Origin: Eubacterium sp.
GTDB taxonomy: Bacteria > Bacillota > Clostridia > Peptostreptococcales > Anaerovoracaceae
Length of the DNA stretch: 8,280 nucleotides
Reading direction: 5' to 3'
Assembly: GCA_017419895.1 (NCBI GenBank)
Contig: JAFOKI010000065.1
Coordinates: 1 to 8,280, forward strand
A program made the translations under genes and the position numbers. Of this stretch, positions 1 through 6,319 are shown one piece after another (position 1 is the first letter of the stretch; every line of letters starts with the position of its first letter). The notes below the pieces were generated by a model, which did no database searches, was not told where the DNA came from, and saw nothing but the letters and a program-made list of their open reading frames with translations.

Positions 1-2
1 AC

Positions 3-758
3 AGGGAACTCGGGGATTCGGAGCTTATCGGATACGGAGCCGAGATCAAGATAATGAAAGCCGAATCAGCCAAGGCGATGATAGGCGGGGAGGAGCAGGA
101 CATCAACCTTTATCAGGGAACTGTTGCCGAAACTCTCGCGCTTAACGATATCGAATATGACGACGACGACCGTATCTCGCCGGCGCTTGAGGACGATGTG
201 ACTGACGGTGCTGAGATCACACTCGACAGAGTCGAAATCAAGGTCAAAGAAAAGACCAAGACAGTGAAATTCAAGGAGGAAGTCCTCCTCGACCCGTCGC
301 TCAGATCCGGCGCCGTCGACATGACGGAAGGGAAAGACGGAAAAGCCGTCTATACATACACCACGACATACGTCAACGGTAAAAAGGAGAGCACCAAGAA
401 AAAACGTAAAGAGTGGATCGAAAAACCGGTGGATCAGGTCCTTCGTCTCGGTACGAGCGAGACCGGCGAGTCCGGACCTGTGACGTACAGCTGGACTTTT
501 ACGGGCAACACAACTGCGTATTATGCAGGCAAGAACGCGACCGGAGCGCTCGGCACGCGCTGCTACTACGGCACATGCGCGGTAGATCCTTCTTTCGTTC
601 CTTACGGAACAAAGCTTTTCGTCGAAGGTTACGGCACGGCTATCGCTAATGACTGCGGCGGGGCTGTCAGAAACAATGTGGTCGACCTCTATATGCACAG
701 CACCAAGGAGTGCTACAGCTGGGGCCGCCGTTACGTAACGGTTTATGTGCTGGACTGA
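3..758 (+). CDS. Partial DUF348-G5-3D cell-wall protein (YabE-like), 5' end outside window
   Basis: The reading frame is open to the left edge, so the gene begins outside the window; 251 residues are visible. The ATG at 54 lies inside a domain and is not taken as the start. Visible residues about 1-77 carry a DUF348-type segment (GTVAETLALNDIEYDDDDRI followed by LTDG-like VTDGAEI). Residues about 78-152 look like a G5 domain, a beta-rich module of surface proteins. Residues about 168-251 form a 3D domain, with its three aspartates at D195 (AVDPSFVPYG), D217 (NDCGG) and D228 (VVDLYM) and the usual ending RRYVTVYVLD. In the family this order goes with secreted enzymes of YabE/resuscitation-promoting type that act on peptidoglycan; the 3D fold is related to lytic transglycosylases of MltA type. 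Odd points are a cysteine in the usual DTGG motif (DCGG) and three further cysteines in the domain. Domain assignment is confident; enzymatic activity is inferred. Confidence 0.88.
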   Translation, partial: RELGDSELIGYGAEIKIMKAESAKAMIGGEEQDINLYQGTVAETLALNDIEYDDDDRISPALEDDVTDGAEITLDRVEIKVKEKTKTVKFKEEVLLDPSLRSGAVDMTEGKDGKAVYTYTTTYVNGKKESTKKKRKEWIEKPVDQVLRLGTSETGESGPVTYSWTFTGNTTAYYAGKNATGALGTRCYYGTCAVDPSFVPYGTKLFVEGYGTAIANDCGGAVRNNVVDLYMHSTKECYSWGRRYVTVYVLD

Positions 759-806
759 CGGCAGACAGTATGAGTAAACATTAATGAAATACTGAATTGA
801 TTCAAT

Positions 807-834
807 AAAAGTGGCTTCTTATGAGGCCTTTTTT
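807..834 (+). terminator. Intrinsic terminator after the 3D-domain gene
   Basis: A stem GGCTTC (813-818) / GAGGCC (823-828), with one G-U pair and a TTAT loop, is followed at once by six T (829-834). A short A run (807-810) lies before it and could pair with the T run. It lies about 50 bases after the stop codon of the cell-wall gene. Confidence 0.7.
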
Positions 835-959
835 ATTGTTAGTATATAATAGTTGTTGGAGAGCCCTTGAAATCATTACCTTTTTGCTCATATATAATAA
901 AGGACAAACTCGGGCCTGCCGGGGGCTTTGGTATACAAAAACCGGGCAGTTCTGCAGCA
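835..959. other. Non-coding stretch with an imperfect hairpin
   Basis: No credible gene is seen; short open frames here have no ribosome binding site and run into the following repeat. The left part is A/T-rich. An imperfect hairpin can form from CTGCCGG (916-922) and TTTG (927-930) with CAAA (936-939) and CCGGGCAG (942-949). No T run follows it, so it is not an obvious terminator. The bases GCAG just before the next repeat are also found before the second copy of that repeat. Confidence 0.4.
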
Positions 960-1056
960 TTTGTGTAACTTTGTCAACGTTTATCGGGTGCCGCTGCGAC
1001 GCTCCATCACATTCATGGAACCCCATAGCGTTCAACCGTTGAAAAAGTTACACAAA
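960..1056 (+). repeat. 95-bp terminally inverted hairpin repeat, copy 1
   Basis: The core (961-1055) starts TTGTGTAACTTTGTCAACG and ends CGTTGAAAAAGTTACACAA. These ends are inverted repeats matching at 18 of 19 positions. A second copy of exactly the same core length lies at 8137-8231 in the same orientation. The ends are shared between copies (TTGTGTAACTTT on the left, ACCGTTGAAA and AGTTACACAA on the right), while the middle differs. The middle of this copy can itself pair: TCCAT (1003-1007) with ATGGA (1015-1019), flanked by ACGCT and AGCGT. The bases GCAG, one variable base and AT precede both copies. No transposase is seen. It could be a MITE, a REP-like dispersed repeat or a structured RNA/DNA element. 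Confidence 0.75.
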
Positions 1057-1175
1057 TCGATCTGTCCGGGCCGTTTTGTGATCGGGCACGCTGCCATGCC
1101 ATACATTGTGTTTGATTGATGGCCGAAAATGACGTATTGGAAAACTGAGCGGACTCATGTAGGTGAACGAGTTAT

Positions 1176-1420
1176 TCCGACATAATCGTTGATAATAATT
1201 TGATTCTGCGGAATGATCCGACAAGGAGCCCGATACGAAGTCCATTTTGTCGGAAAAAGGGGTATGAGTGAACTCTATTTAAGGATAACGGTGAGATCAT
1301 TAGTTAGATCCGGGCAAAAAACATCTATCATGTGCTGATGATCCGACATAAAAGAGTGTTTGATACGATAAATGTCGGAGGCGTCCTCCAAAACCGGAAT
1401 TGGATCGGGAAAATGTCGGA
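1176..1420. repeat. Dyad-symmetric array of six TGTCGGA/TCCGACA heptamers
   Basis: TCCGACA occurs at 1176-1182, 1217-1223 and 1342-1348; its complement TGTCGGA occurs at 1248-1254, 1373-1379 and 1414-1420. Centre-to-centre steps are 41, 31, 94, 31 and 41 bases, so both positions and orientations mirror each other exactly about base 1298. All steps are close to whole helical turns, placing the six boxes on one face of the DNA. The sequence between the boxes shows little conservation between the two halves. A small imperfect inverted repeat (GGATAAC 1283-1289 with GTTAGATCC 1303-1311) sits at the centre. The array ends about 150 bases upstream of the ilv promoter. A protein-binding array is the simplest reading. 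The binding protein is unknown; the box differs from the Spo0A box TGNCGAA at one base. Confidence 0.7.
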
Positions 1421-1568
1421 AATACGCAGATGGATCGCGCACAGACACGGCATTCGAAGAAAACACTTAAATCTGACGAGAACGAAAATCACAAGATCGA
1501 ATAAGGCATAAAATGTGTATCACAAACATATATTCTACATAAAAATGTGAACAAACAACAAAAAACGG
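1421..1568 (+). promoter_or_regulatory. A/T-rich region upstream of the ilv promoter with a direct repeat
   Basis: No gene is seen. AAAATGTG occurs at 1510-1517 and 1542-1549, 32 bases apart (about three helical turns), and the second copy ends 19 bases before the -35 box. The first copy overlaps an inverted TGTG-TAT-CACA (1514-1524). The A/T-rich tract directly before the -35 could serve as an UP element. An operator role is only a suggestion from position and spacing. Confidence 0.3.
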
Positions 1569-1597
1569 TTGACATGCCGAACTTATGATGTTAGCAT
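1569..1597 (+). promoter_or_regulatory. Promoter of the ilvBNC operon (sigma-A type)
   Basis: A perfect -35 box TTGACA (1569-1574) is followed by a 17-base spacer and the -10 box TAGCAT (1592-1597). TG at 1589-1590 gives an extended -10. Transcription would start near 1603-1605, giving a leader of about 250 bases before ilvB that contains the attenuator. Confidence 0.8.
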
Positions 1598-1647
1598 GTA
1601 ACAAGCAAGCCGAAATCCCCGAAAGACGGGAACGGCAGGAGGAAAAC

Positions 1648-1743
1648 TTGTTTACATCAGTCGCTATCAGCATTATTATTATCGGCATTATCGAGGTACT
1701 GTTAGCAGCAGTACCTTATCATAGTGCTGAATATCATGCCTGA
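1648..1743 (+). CDS. ilv operon leader peptide (Ile-rich attenuation peptide)
   Basis: This 31-codon frame starts with TTG at 1648, five bases after a perfect AGGAGG (1637-1642), and stops at TGA 1741-1743. The peptide begins MFTSVAISIIIIGIIEVLL. It has seven isoleucine codons, six of them among codons 9-15, plus three valine and two leucine codons. In known ilv leader peptides of other bacteria, shortage of a charged branched-chain tRNA stalls the ribosome at such codons and changes the folding of the mRNA behind it. The same layout is seen here: promoter, peptide, hairpins, terminator, ilvB. The codons following the Ile block lie within a strong hairpin (1693-1717), where a stalled ribosome would disrupt it. 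No other start codon with a ribosome binding site is available in this frame. Function is inferred from composition and position; both are very characteristic. Confidence 0.85.
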   Translation: MFTSVAISIIIIGIIEVLLAAVPYHSAEYHA

Positions 1744-1791
1744 AAGCTGACTGAATTGCCGGAGACGATCCGGCTGAAGGATAAGCGGAAT
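1693..1791 (+). promoter_or_regulatory. Attenuator leader: upstream hairpins of the ilvBNC operon
   Basis: Hairpin 1 pairs 1693-1701 (GAGGTACTG) with 1709-1717 (CAGTACCTT), with one G-U pair and a seven-base loop. It lies inside the leader-peptide frame directly after the Ile codons. Hairpin 2 pairs GCCGGA (1758-1763) with TCCGGC (1769-1774). A competing pairing is possible between 1766-1773 and 1793-1802 (TCCGG with CCGGG plus CGA with TCG). It would occupy the 5' arm of the terminator and act as antiterminator. CTTATC (1715-1720) can also pair with GATAAG (1780-1785). The hairpins are visible; which ones form during transcription is inference. No T-box consensus was seen. Confidence 0.6.
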
Positions 1792-1831
1792 ACCGGGGCT
1801 CGATGTTTGGCACATCAGCTCCGGTTTTTTT
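1792..1831 (+). terminator. Attenuator terminator upstream of ilvB
   Basis: A nine-pair stem ACCGGGGCT (1792-1800) / AGCTCCGGT (1817-1825), with one G-U pair, contains an inner GATGT/ACATC stem and is followed by seven T (1825-1831). It ends 26 bases before the ilvB start and 13 bases before the ilvB ribosome binding site (AGGAGG 1844-1849), the classical place for an attenuator. Confidence 0.9.
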
Positions 1832-1857
1832 AACGCAACTGACAGGAGGAACAGTTT

Positions 1858-3576
1858 ATGGAAATGACAGGCGCCAAGATACTTATGGAGTGTCTTCTGG
1901 AGCAGGGGGTCGATACTGTTTTCGGCTATCCCGGCGGCACCATTCTGAATGTGTACGACGAGCTGTACAAGTATTCGGATAAAATCAAGAACTACCTTAC
2001 TTCCCACGAGCAAGGCGCAGCTCACGCGGCTGACGGCTATGCGCGTTCGACGGGAAAAGTAGGTGTTTGCTTCGCGACATCCGGACCGGGAGCGACCAAC
2101 CTGACGACAGGTGTCGCAACGGCTCACATGGATTCATCACCGGTCGTATTCATTACGGTAAATGTGTCCGCGAACCAGCTGGGAAAAGACGCTTTCCAGG
2201 AAGCAGACGTGAACGGGATCATGATGCCTATAACGAAGGCGACTTTCCTTGTAAGAGATGTTGAGACGCTCGCGGATACGATCAGAGAGGCTTTCGCGCT
2301 CGCCAGAAGCGGCCGTCCGGGACCGGTCCTCGTAGACATCCTGAAAGACGCGACAGCACAGAAGTGCGATTATGAATATCTCCCGAGAGAAAAGCATTTC
2401 ATAAGCGGAGCGCTGGGAGCTTTGTACAAGAGAGCTACGTCTAGCGCACTAAAAATGCCGGAACCGTATCAGGAAGACATAGATATACTTGTCGACATGA
2501 TAGCGGAATCCAAGAAGCCCATGCTCATCTGCGGAGGCGGGGTCACGAGAAGCCGCGCGCATATGGAGTTCCGTGAATTCGCGCGCAAGCTGGACGCGCC
2601 TGTCGCGATCACACTGATGGGCGGCGGAGCGATGCCCGGAGATGATGAGCTTTCAACGGGCATGATAGGCATGCACGGTTCGCAGGCGTCGAACATAGCG
2701 GTAGATGGATGCGACCTTCTGATAGCCGTCGGCTGCAGATTCTCTGACCGCGTGGCGCTCAAACCGGATTCTTTCGCCAGACACGCCAAGATAGTCCATA
2801 TCGATATCGACCGCGCTGAAATAAACAAAAACGTCAAGACAGACCATCATATAATCGGTAACGCGAAACAGGTCCTTGAACTTCTAAACAGGAAGATCCC
2901 GCAGTATTCACATCCAGAATGGAAGGAATATGTATTCTCGCATCCCACAGAGACTGAATACGATGAGGATTCGAGCGCGCTCACTCCCAAACAGATCCTT
3001 CAGACGATCGGTGATATGATGCCGGAAGACACGATCGTTTCGACGGACGTAGGCCAGCATCAGATGTGGGCGATACAGCATTTCCACTTTACATATCCCG
3101 GGCAGCTCATAACTTCCGGCGGCTTTGGAACTATGGGCTTCGGACTTGGCGCGGCGATCGGATCAAAAGCCGGAAATCCTGACAAAACGGTCATACACAT
3201 TGCGGGAGACGGATGCTTCCGTATGAACTCCAATGAGCTCGCAACGGAAGAATTCTACAAGCTGCCTGTCATCACCTTTGTTTTCAACAACGGATGCCTG
3301 GGAATGGTCAGGCAGTGGCAGGAGCTCATGTACGGGCAGCGCTACAGCGCAACGATACTGGACAGGGGACCGGACTTTGTTAAACTCGCGGAAGCGTACG
3401 GACTCAGAGGCAAGAGGGTATCGTCGGTTGATGATCTCAAGGTAGCCATAGAAGAAGCACTTGAGGATTACAAAAAAGGCCTCGGATATGTCGTGGACTG
3501 CATAGTCGCGCAGCCGGAACTGGTCAGACCGATGGTATCGGGCGGAACTCACATCACTGAGTTTCTGCTGGATTAA
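1858..3576 (+). CDS. ilvB: Acetohydroxyacid (acetolactate) synthase, large catalytic subunit
   Basis: The 572-residue product matches the family's usual length. It joins two pyruvates to 2-acetolactate, or pyruvate and 2-ketobutyrate to 2-aceto-2-hydroxybutyrate, using thiamine diphosphate, Mg2+ and FAD, in the cytoplasm. The N-terminal thiamine domain has GYPGG (23-27), the catalytic glutamate E51 (TSHEQGAAHAADGYAR) and SGPGATN (75-81). The middle FAD-binding domain has GMHGS (271-275) and GCRFSDRV (292-299). The C-terminal domain has the thiamine-diphosphate/Mg2+ motif from GDG (450-452) to NN (477-478), then LGMVRQWQ with the conserved W487. The start ATG has AGGAGG eight bases upstream. 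It is the first structural gene of the operon, behind the attenuator, and 21 bases separate it from ilvN, the gene of its regulatory partner. Confidence 0.96.
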   Translation: MEMTGAKILMECLLEQGVDTVFGYPGGTILNVYDELYKYSDKIKNYLTSHEQGAAHAADGYARSTGKVGVCFATSGPGATNLTTGVATAHMDSSPVVFITVNVSANQLGKDAFQEADVNGIMMPITKATFLVRDVETLADTIREAFALARSGRPGPVLVDILKDATAQKCDYEYLPREKHFISGALGALYKRATSSALKMPEPYQEDIDILVDMIAESKKPMLICGGGVTRSRAHMEFREFARKLDAPVAITLMGGGAMPGDDELSTGMIGMHGSQASNIAVDGCDLLIAVGCRFSDRVALKPDSFARHAKIVHIDIDRAEINKNVKTDHHIIGNAKQVLELLNRKIPQYSHPEWKEYVFSHPTETEYDEDSSALTPKQILQTIGDMMPEDTIVSTDVGQHQMWAIQHFHFTYPGQLITSGGFGTMGFGLGAAIGSKAGNPDKTVIHIAGDGCFRMNSNELATEEFYKLPVITFVFNNGCLGMVRQWQELMYGQRYSATILDRGPDFVKLAEAYGLRGKRVSSVDDLKVAIEEALEDYKKGLGYVVDCIVAQPELVRPMVSGGTHITEFLLD

Positions 3577-3597
3577 CGGGAAAGGAGTGGTATAATC

Positions 3598-4143
3598 ATG
3601 GATAAAAGAAGAACACTTTCGGTGCTGGTCGATAACCGCCCCGGCGTACTTTCCCTGGTAGCCAGATTCTTTTCCAGGAACGGATTCAATATCGAATCGT
3701 TTTCAGCCGGAACAACCGTGGATCACGGCGTCACCAGACTTACGATAGAAGTTACGGCAGATGAAAGCCATACCGACCTTATGGTAGCGCAGCTAAATAA
3801 AATGGTGCCGGTCCATTCGGTCAAACTGCTCGATAATGACCATACGATCAGAAGGGAGCTCGTTCTGTTCAAGGTTCGCGCGACAACAAGCGACGTGAGG
3901 AACGAGATCATTCAGATAGCCAATATTTTCAGGGGTTCTGTCATAGATGTATCCAGGGAGACTCTTACACTTTCCATTATCGGTGACGAGAAGAAGACCG
4001 AAGCGGTCAGGGAAATCCTCGAAGGGTTTGGGATCATAGAGCTCGCGAGAACCGGAATGATAGCTCTTGAACGCGGAAAATATACCATAGACGAAGAAAC
4101 GAAGGAGAAAGGAGAATTCAACTATGGCAAAACTCTATTATGA
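3598..4143 (+). CDS. ilvN: Acetohydroxyacid synthase, small regulatory subunit
   Basis: This 181-residue protein binds the IlvB subunit, raises its activity and, in the family, makes it sensitive to feedback by valine or another branched-chain amino acid. Residues 4-78 form an ACT domain with the typical [20 protein letters not shown] and FNIESF; the C-terminal half is the ALS small-subunit C domain, ending in [10 protein letters not shown] (148-157). The tail after this (158-181, [16 protein letters not shown] and onward) is longer than in many relatives of about 160-170 residues. AAAGGAG lies ten bases before the ATG. Its last 20 bases overlap the start of ilvC in another frame, so translation of the two is probably coupled. 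The alternative name ilvH is used for the same family. Confidence 0.94.
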   Translation: MDKRRTLSVLVDNRPGVLSLVARFFSRNGFNIESFSAGTTVDHGVTRLTIEVTADESHTDLMVAQLNKMVPVHSVKLLDNDHTIRRELVLFKVRATTSDVRNEIIQIANIFRGSVIDVSRETLTLSIIGDEKKTEAVREILEGFGIIELARTGMIALERGKYTIDEETKEKGEFNYGKTLL

Positions 4144-5143
4144 GAAAGATTGTGACCTCAATCAGCTTAACGGCAAGAAAATCGCGATCATCGGTTACGG
4201 ATCGCAGGGGCACGCGCACGCGATGAACCTCAGAGACTCGGGATGCGACGTTATCGTCGGCCTGAGAAAAGGCGGCAAGTCCTGGCCGGTTGCCGAAGCA
4301 GATGGGTTTGAAGTATATACGGTACCGGAAGCTACCCAGAAAGCCGACATCATCATGATCCTTATCAACGATGAGAAGCAGGCTGCCATGTACAAGAAGG
4401 ATATAGCTCCTTATCTCACAGCAGGAAAAGCGATCGCGTTTGCTCACGGATTCAATATCCGTTATGAGCAGATCGTTCCGCCGGCAGATGTCGACGTATT
4501 CATGGCCGCACCGAAAGGCCCGGGCCATACGGTTAGATCACAGTTTGTTGCCGGAAAAGGAGTGCCCTGCCTGATCGCTGTCGAGCAGGACGCTACAGGA
4601 AAAGCTTATGATATCGCTCTCGCTTACATCGCCGGCATCGGCGGAGCGCGCGCAGGCATCCTCGAGACAACATTCAAGGATGAGACAGAGACAGACCTGT
4701 TCGGTGAGCAGTGCGTACTCATGGGCGGAGTCGTCCAGCTCATGAAATGCGGATTCGAGACTCTCGTTGAAGCAGGTTATGAGCCTGAAAGCGCGTATTT
4801 CGAGTGCATCCACGAGATGAAACTTATCATCGACCTCGTCAACAAAGTCGGCGTCCGCGGCATGAACTATTCCTGCTCCGACACAGCAAAATTCGGCGAG
4901 TTCTATGTAGGACCGAAAGTCCTTCCTGACGACATGGTAAAGGCCAACATGAGAAAAGCCCTCGACGACATCCAGGACGGAACGTTCGCAGGCCGCTGGA
5001 TCATGGAGAACCAGGTAGGACGTACATTCTTCAACTCCAAGATGAAACAGCTCGCGGAGCATCCGATGGAGGTCGTCGGCGACGAACTCCGCCGCAACAT
5101 GCTTTGGGGCGACAAACTCGACATGGACGATATGTCGAACTAG
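4124..5143 (+). CDS. ilvC: Ketol-acid reductoisomerase (class I, short form)
   Basis: This 339-residue enzyme isomerises and reduces 2-acetolactate or 2-aceto-2-hydroxybutyrate to the dihydroxyacid, with Mg2+ and NAD(P)H. The N-terminal Rossmann domain has [10 protein letters not shown] (24-33) and the cofactor loop GLRKGGKSW (46-54). Catalytic residues expected for the family are present: H108, K131 (APKGPGH), D191 and E195 (DLFGEQ), E227 and E231 (FECIHE), and S252 in SDTA. The single C-terminal knotted domain and the length fit the class I form. The start is chosen from AAAGGAG at 4108-4114, nine bases upstream and inside ilvN. In the cofactor loop a glycine stands where many NADPH enzymes have serine (GLRxGS), so cofactor preference is open. 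Confidence 0.96.
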   Translation: MAKLYYEKDCDLNQLNGKKIAIIGYGSQGHAHAMNLRDSGCDVIVGLRKGGKSWPVAEADGFEVYTVPEATQKADIIMILINDEKQAAMYKKDIAPYLTAGKAIAFAHGFNIRYEQIVPPADVDVFMAAPKGPGHTVRSQFVAGKGVPCLIAVEQDATGKAYDIALAYIAGIGGARAGILETTFKDETETDLFGEQCVLMGGVVQLMKCGFETLVEAGYEPESAYFECIHEMKLIIDLVNKVGVRGMNYSCSDTAKFGEFYVGPKVLPDDMVKANMRKALDDIQDGTFAGRWIMENQVGRTFFNSKMKQLAEHPMEVVGDELRRNMLWGDKLDMDDMSN

Positions 5144-5197
5144 CGGCAATCAGGTTATCGCGGCCCGGGGACATGCCGGACCAATATATTTGACAAC

Positions 5198-5226
5198 AAA
5201 GGGGGCCGCCGCAGCGGCCTCCTTTT
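5198..5226. terminator. Bidirectional intrinsic terminator between ilvC and the convergent gene
   Basis: A nine-pair stem GGGGGCCGC (5201-5209) / GCGGCCTCC (5214-5222), with one G-U pair, has AAA before it and TTTT after it. Read on the plus strand it ends the ilvBNC transcript; on the minus strand the AAA side gives TTT after the stem, so it can also end the convergent gene. Confidence 0.85.
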
Positions 5227-5248
5227 GCATGCTGTTCAAAGGCTTTGT

Positions 5249-6160
5249 CTAGAAATAGCTTAAGGGATCAAAGGCTGTTTCATTCGCGTGGGTAATGATC
5301 GTTTCGATCTCCTTTGCCACGGCTTTTTGGTATTTCTTGGCTATTTTGATTTTCTTGTGGCTGAATTTAGTCGTTATAACGTCCGTCCATACTGAGCCGT
5401 CTGCGCCCGTAGTCACTATCGTCTTGGTGAGTTTGGTGACCCTTCCGGACTTTTCCTTATACGTGTAAGTTGTCACGCTGCTTGTATTCGATTTCTCGCC
5501 ATTATCATCGATCGACGTGTTTTCGATTATTTGTTTGATACGGCCTTTCTTGTCATATGTATTCTCATATGTCGTGCTTTCGCTGTATCCGTAATCGTTG
5601 CCGGAAACCCTGGATGTGGGATATCCGTTTTTATCACATATGAATGTGAGGTGGCCCCAGGTAAATTTCTTCGGTTTTCCATTGGAGTGATAAGTCGTTA
5701 TTTGCTGTTTGCTGATATCAGCATCCTCGTCGTCTATATAATGGACTCTTTTGTGGACCTTGCCTTTTTTATATGTGTAGACGTCGGTCGTCTTTTTTTC
5801 TGAGTTATCGTAGATCTTGAGCTTTGTGATCTTGCCTTTCTTTTTCGTGTACTTGTATATGACTTTTCCGCCACCTCCGCTTCTGATTTCCTTTATATTG
5901 CCGGACTTATCATAGATCCATGTGCTTTTACCGGGGGATGCTTCGCTTTTTTTGAGCCCCGTCTTGTAATATGTGTATTTGGTCTTGTAGTCCATCGTGC
6001 CGCCTTCTGAATAAGCGCAGTGCGTTTCGGCTTTTGTTATGACATAGAATGTCTTTTTCGCCGCGGCGTTTACCTTAACCGCGCACGCGAGCCAAAGCAC
6101 CGCCGCCAATAGAATGACCAGCGGGATCATAAGCCTGCGGTTTCTGCTTATCGTATTCAT
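5249..6160 (-). CDS. Secreted protein with YD-like repeats, function unknown
   Basis: The 303-residue protein starts at the ATG at 6160-6158, directly behind AAAGGAGGAAAAA; a longer frame upstream has no such site. Residues 1-34 look like a Sec signal peptide: NRR, a hydrophobic stretch LMIPLVILLAAVLWLACAV and a VNA-AA cleavage site. LAC is not a good lipobox. The mature part is rich in Lys, Thr, Tyr and Gly and made of irregular short beta-type repeats: YDKSGNIKEI (83-92), YTKKKGKITKLKIY (104-117), YTYKKGKVHKRVHY (128-141), YHSNGKPKKF (157-166), YDKKGRIKQI (202-211) and YKEKSGRVTKLTK (234-246). They resemble the YDxxGxI pattern of YD/RHS and related surface repeats. No catalytic motif or membrane anchor is seen. 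It lies inverted between ilvC and ilvD and has no evident link to amino acid synthesis. I do not recognise the specific family. Confidence 0.8.
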   Translation of the reverse strand: MNTISRNRRLMIPLVILLAAVLWLACAVKVNAAAKKTFYVITKAETHCAYSEGGTMDYKTKYTYYKTGLKKSEASPGKSTWIYDKSGNIKEIRSGGGGKVIYKYTKKKGKITKLKIYDNSEKKTTDVYTYKKGKVHKRVHYIDDEDADISKQQITTYHSNGKPKKFTWGHLTFICDKNGYPTSRVSGNDYGYSESTTYENTYDKKGRIKQIIENTSIDDNGEKSNTSSVTTYTYKEKSGRVTKLTKTIVTTGADGSVWTDVITTKFSHKKIKIAKKYQKAVAKEIETIITHANETAFDPLSYF

Positions 6161-6211
6161 TTTTTCCTCCTTTCGATGCACAAAAAGGGATCGGTCGAAA
6201 TTGTACTTATA

Positions 6212-6217
6212 ATTATA
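6212..6217 (-). promoter_or_regulatory. Possible -10 box for the minus-strand secreted-protein gene
   Basis: TATAAT on the minus strand lies about 50 bases before the start codon in an A/T-rich stretch. No good -35 box is found 16-18 bases upstream, so this is a weak call. Confidence 0.3.
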
Positions 6218-6291
6218 TAATAAATCCGCGAAGTTGTATTGTATACATAACAAACCGTGTGGGAACCGTATTCGGTCGGCATTTCCCATGA

Positions 6292-6305
6292 AACAAAGCT
6301 TTGTT
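6292..6305. promoter_or_regulatory. 14-bp perfect palindrome between the divergent genes
   Basis: AACAAAGCTTTGTT is a perfect palindrome. It lies about 40 bases upstream of the ilvD -10 box and between two divergently read genes, a place suited to a regulator binding site. No specific regulator is recognised. Confidence 0.4.
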
Positions 6306-6319
6306 GACAGAATTGCATT

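Noticed and set aside
54..56. ATG at 54 as start of the first gene
   Set aside because: The frame is open to the window edge, and the residues before it (GYGAEIKI) continue a DUF348-type domain, so this methionine is internal.
821..1042. Short open frame across the intergenic region
   Set aside because: It starts inside the terminator hairpin and runs through the 95-bp repeat, with no ribosome binding site.
960..1056. Integron attC site
   Set aside because: The box consensus is missed by one base on each side, the spacers pair almost fully, no integrase is seen, and the segment between copies is an operon rather than a cassette. Kept only as an analogy.
1176..1420. CRISPR-like array
   Set aside because: The repeated unit is only seven bases, in mixed orientation and with unequal spacing; no cas gene is present.
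1604..1857. T-box riboswitch as regulator of ilvB
   Set aside because: No conserved T-box sequence or antiterminator bulge was found; the Ile-rich peptide with a terminator explains the leader better.
3588..3596. TGGTATAAT just before ilvN as an internal promoter
   Set aside because: It resembles an extended -10 but overlaps the ribosome binding region, leaves no leader before the ATG and has no -35 box.
4538..5149. Open frame on the minus strand opposite ilvC (203 codons)
   Set aside because: It is the mirror of conserved ilvC coding sequence and no ribosome binding site or domain was seen.
6304..6309. TTGACA as -35 of the ilvD promoter
   Set aside because: It is 34 bases from the TATAAT box, too far for a sigma-A promoter, and no -10 box was seen 17 bases downstream of it.
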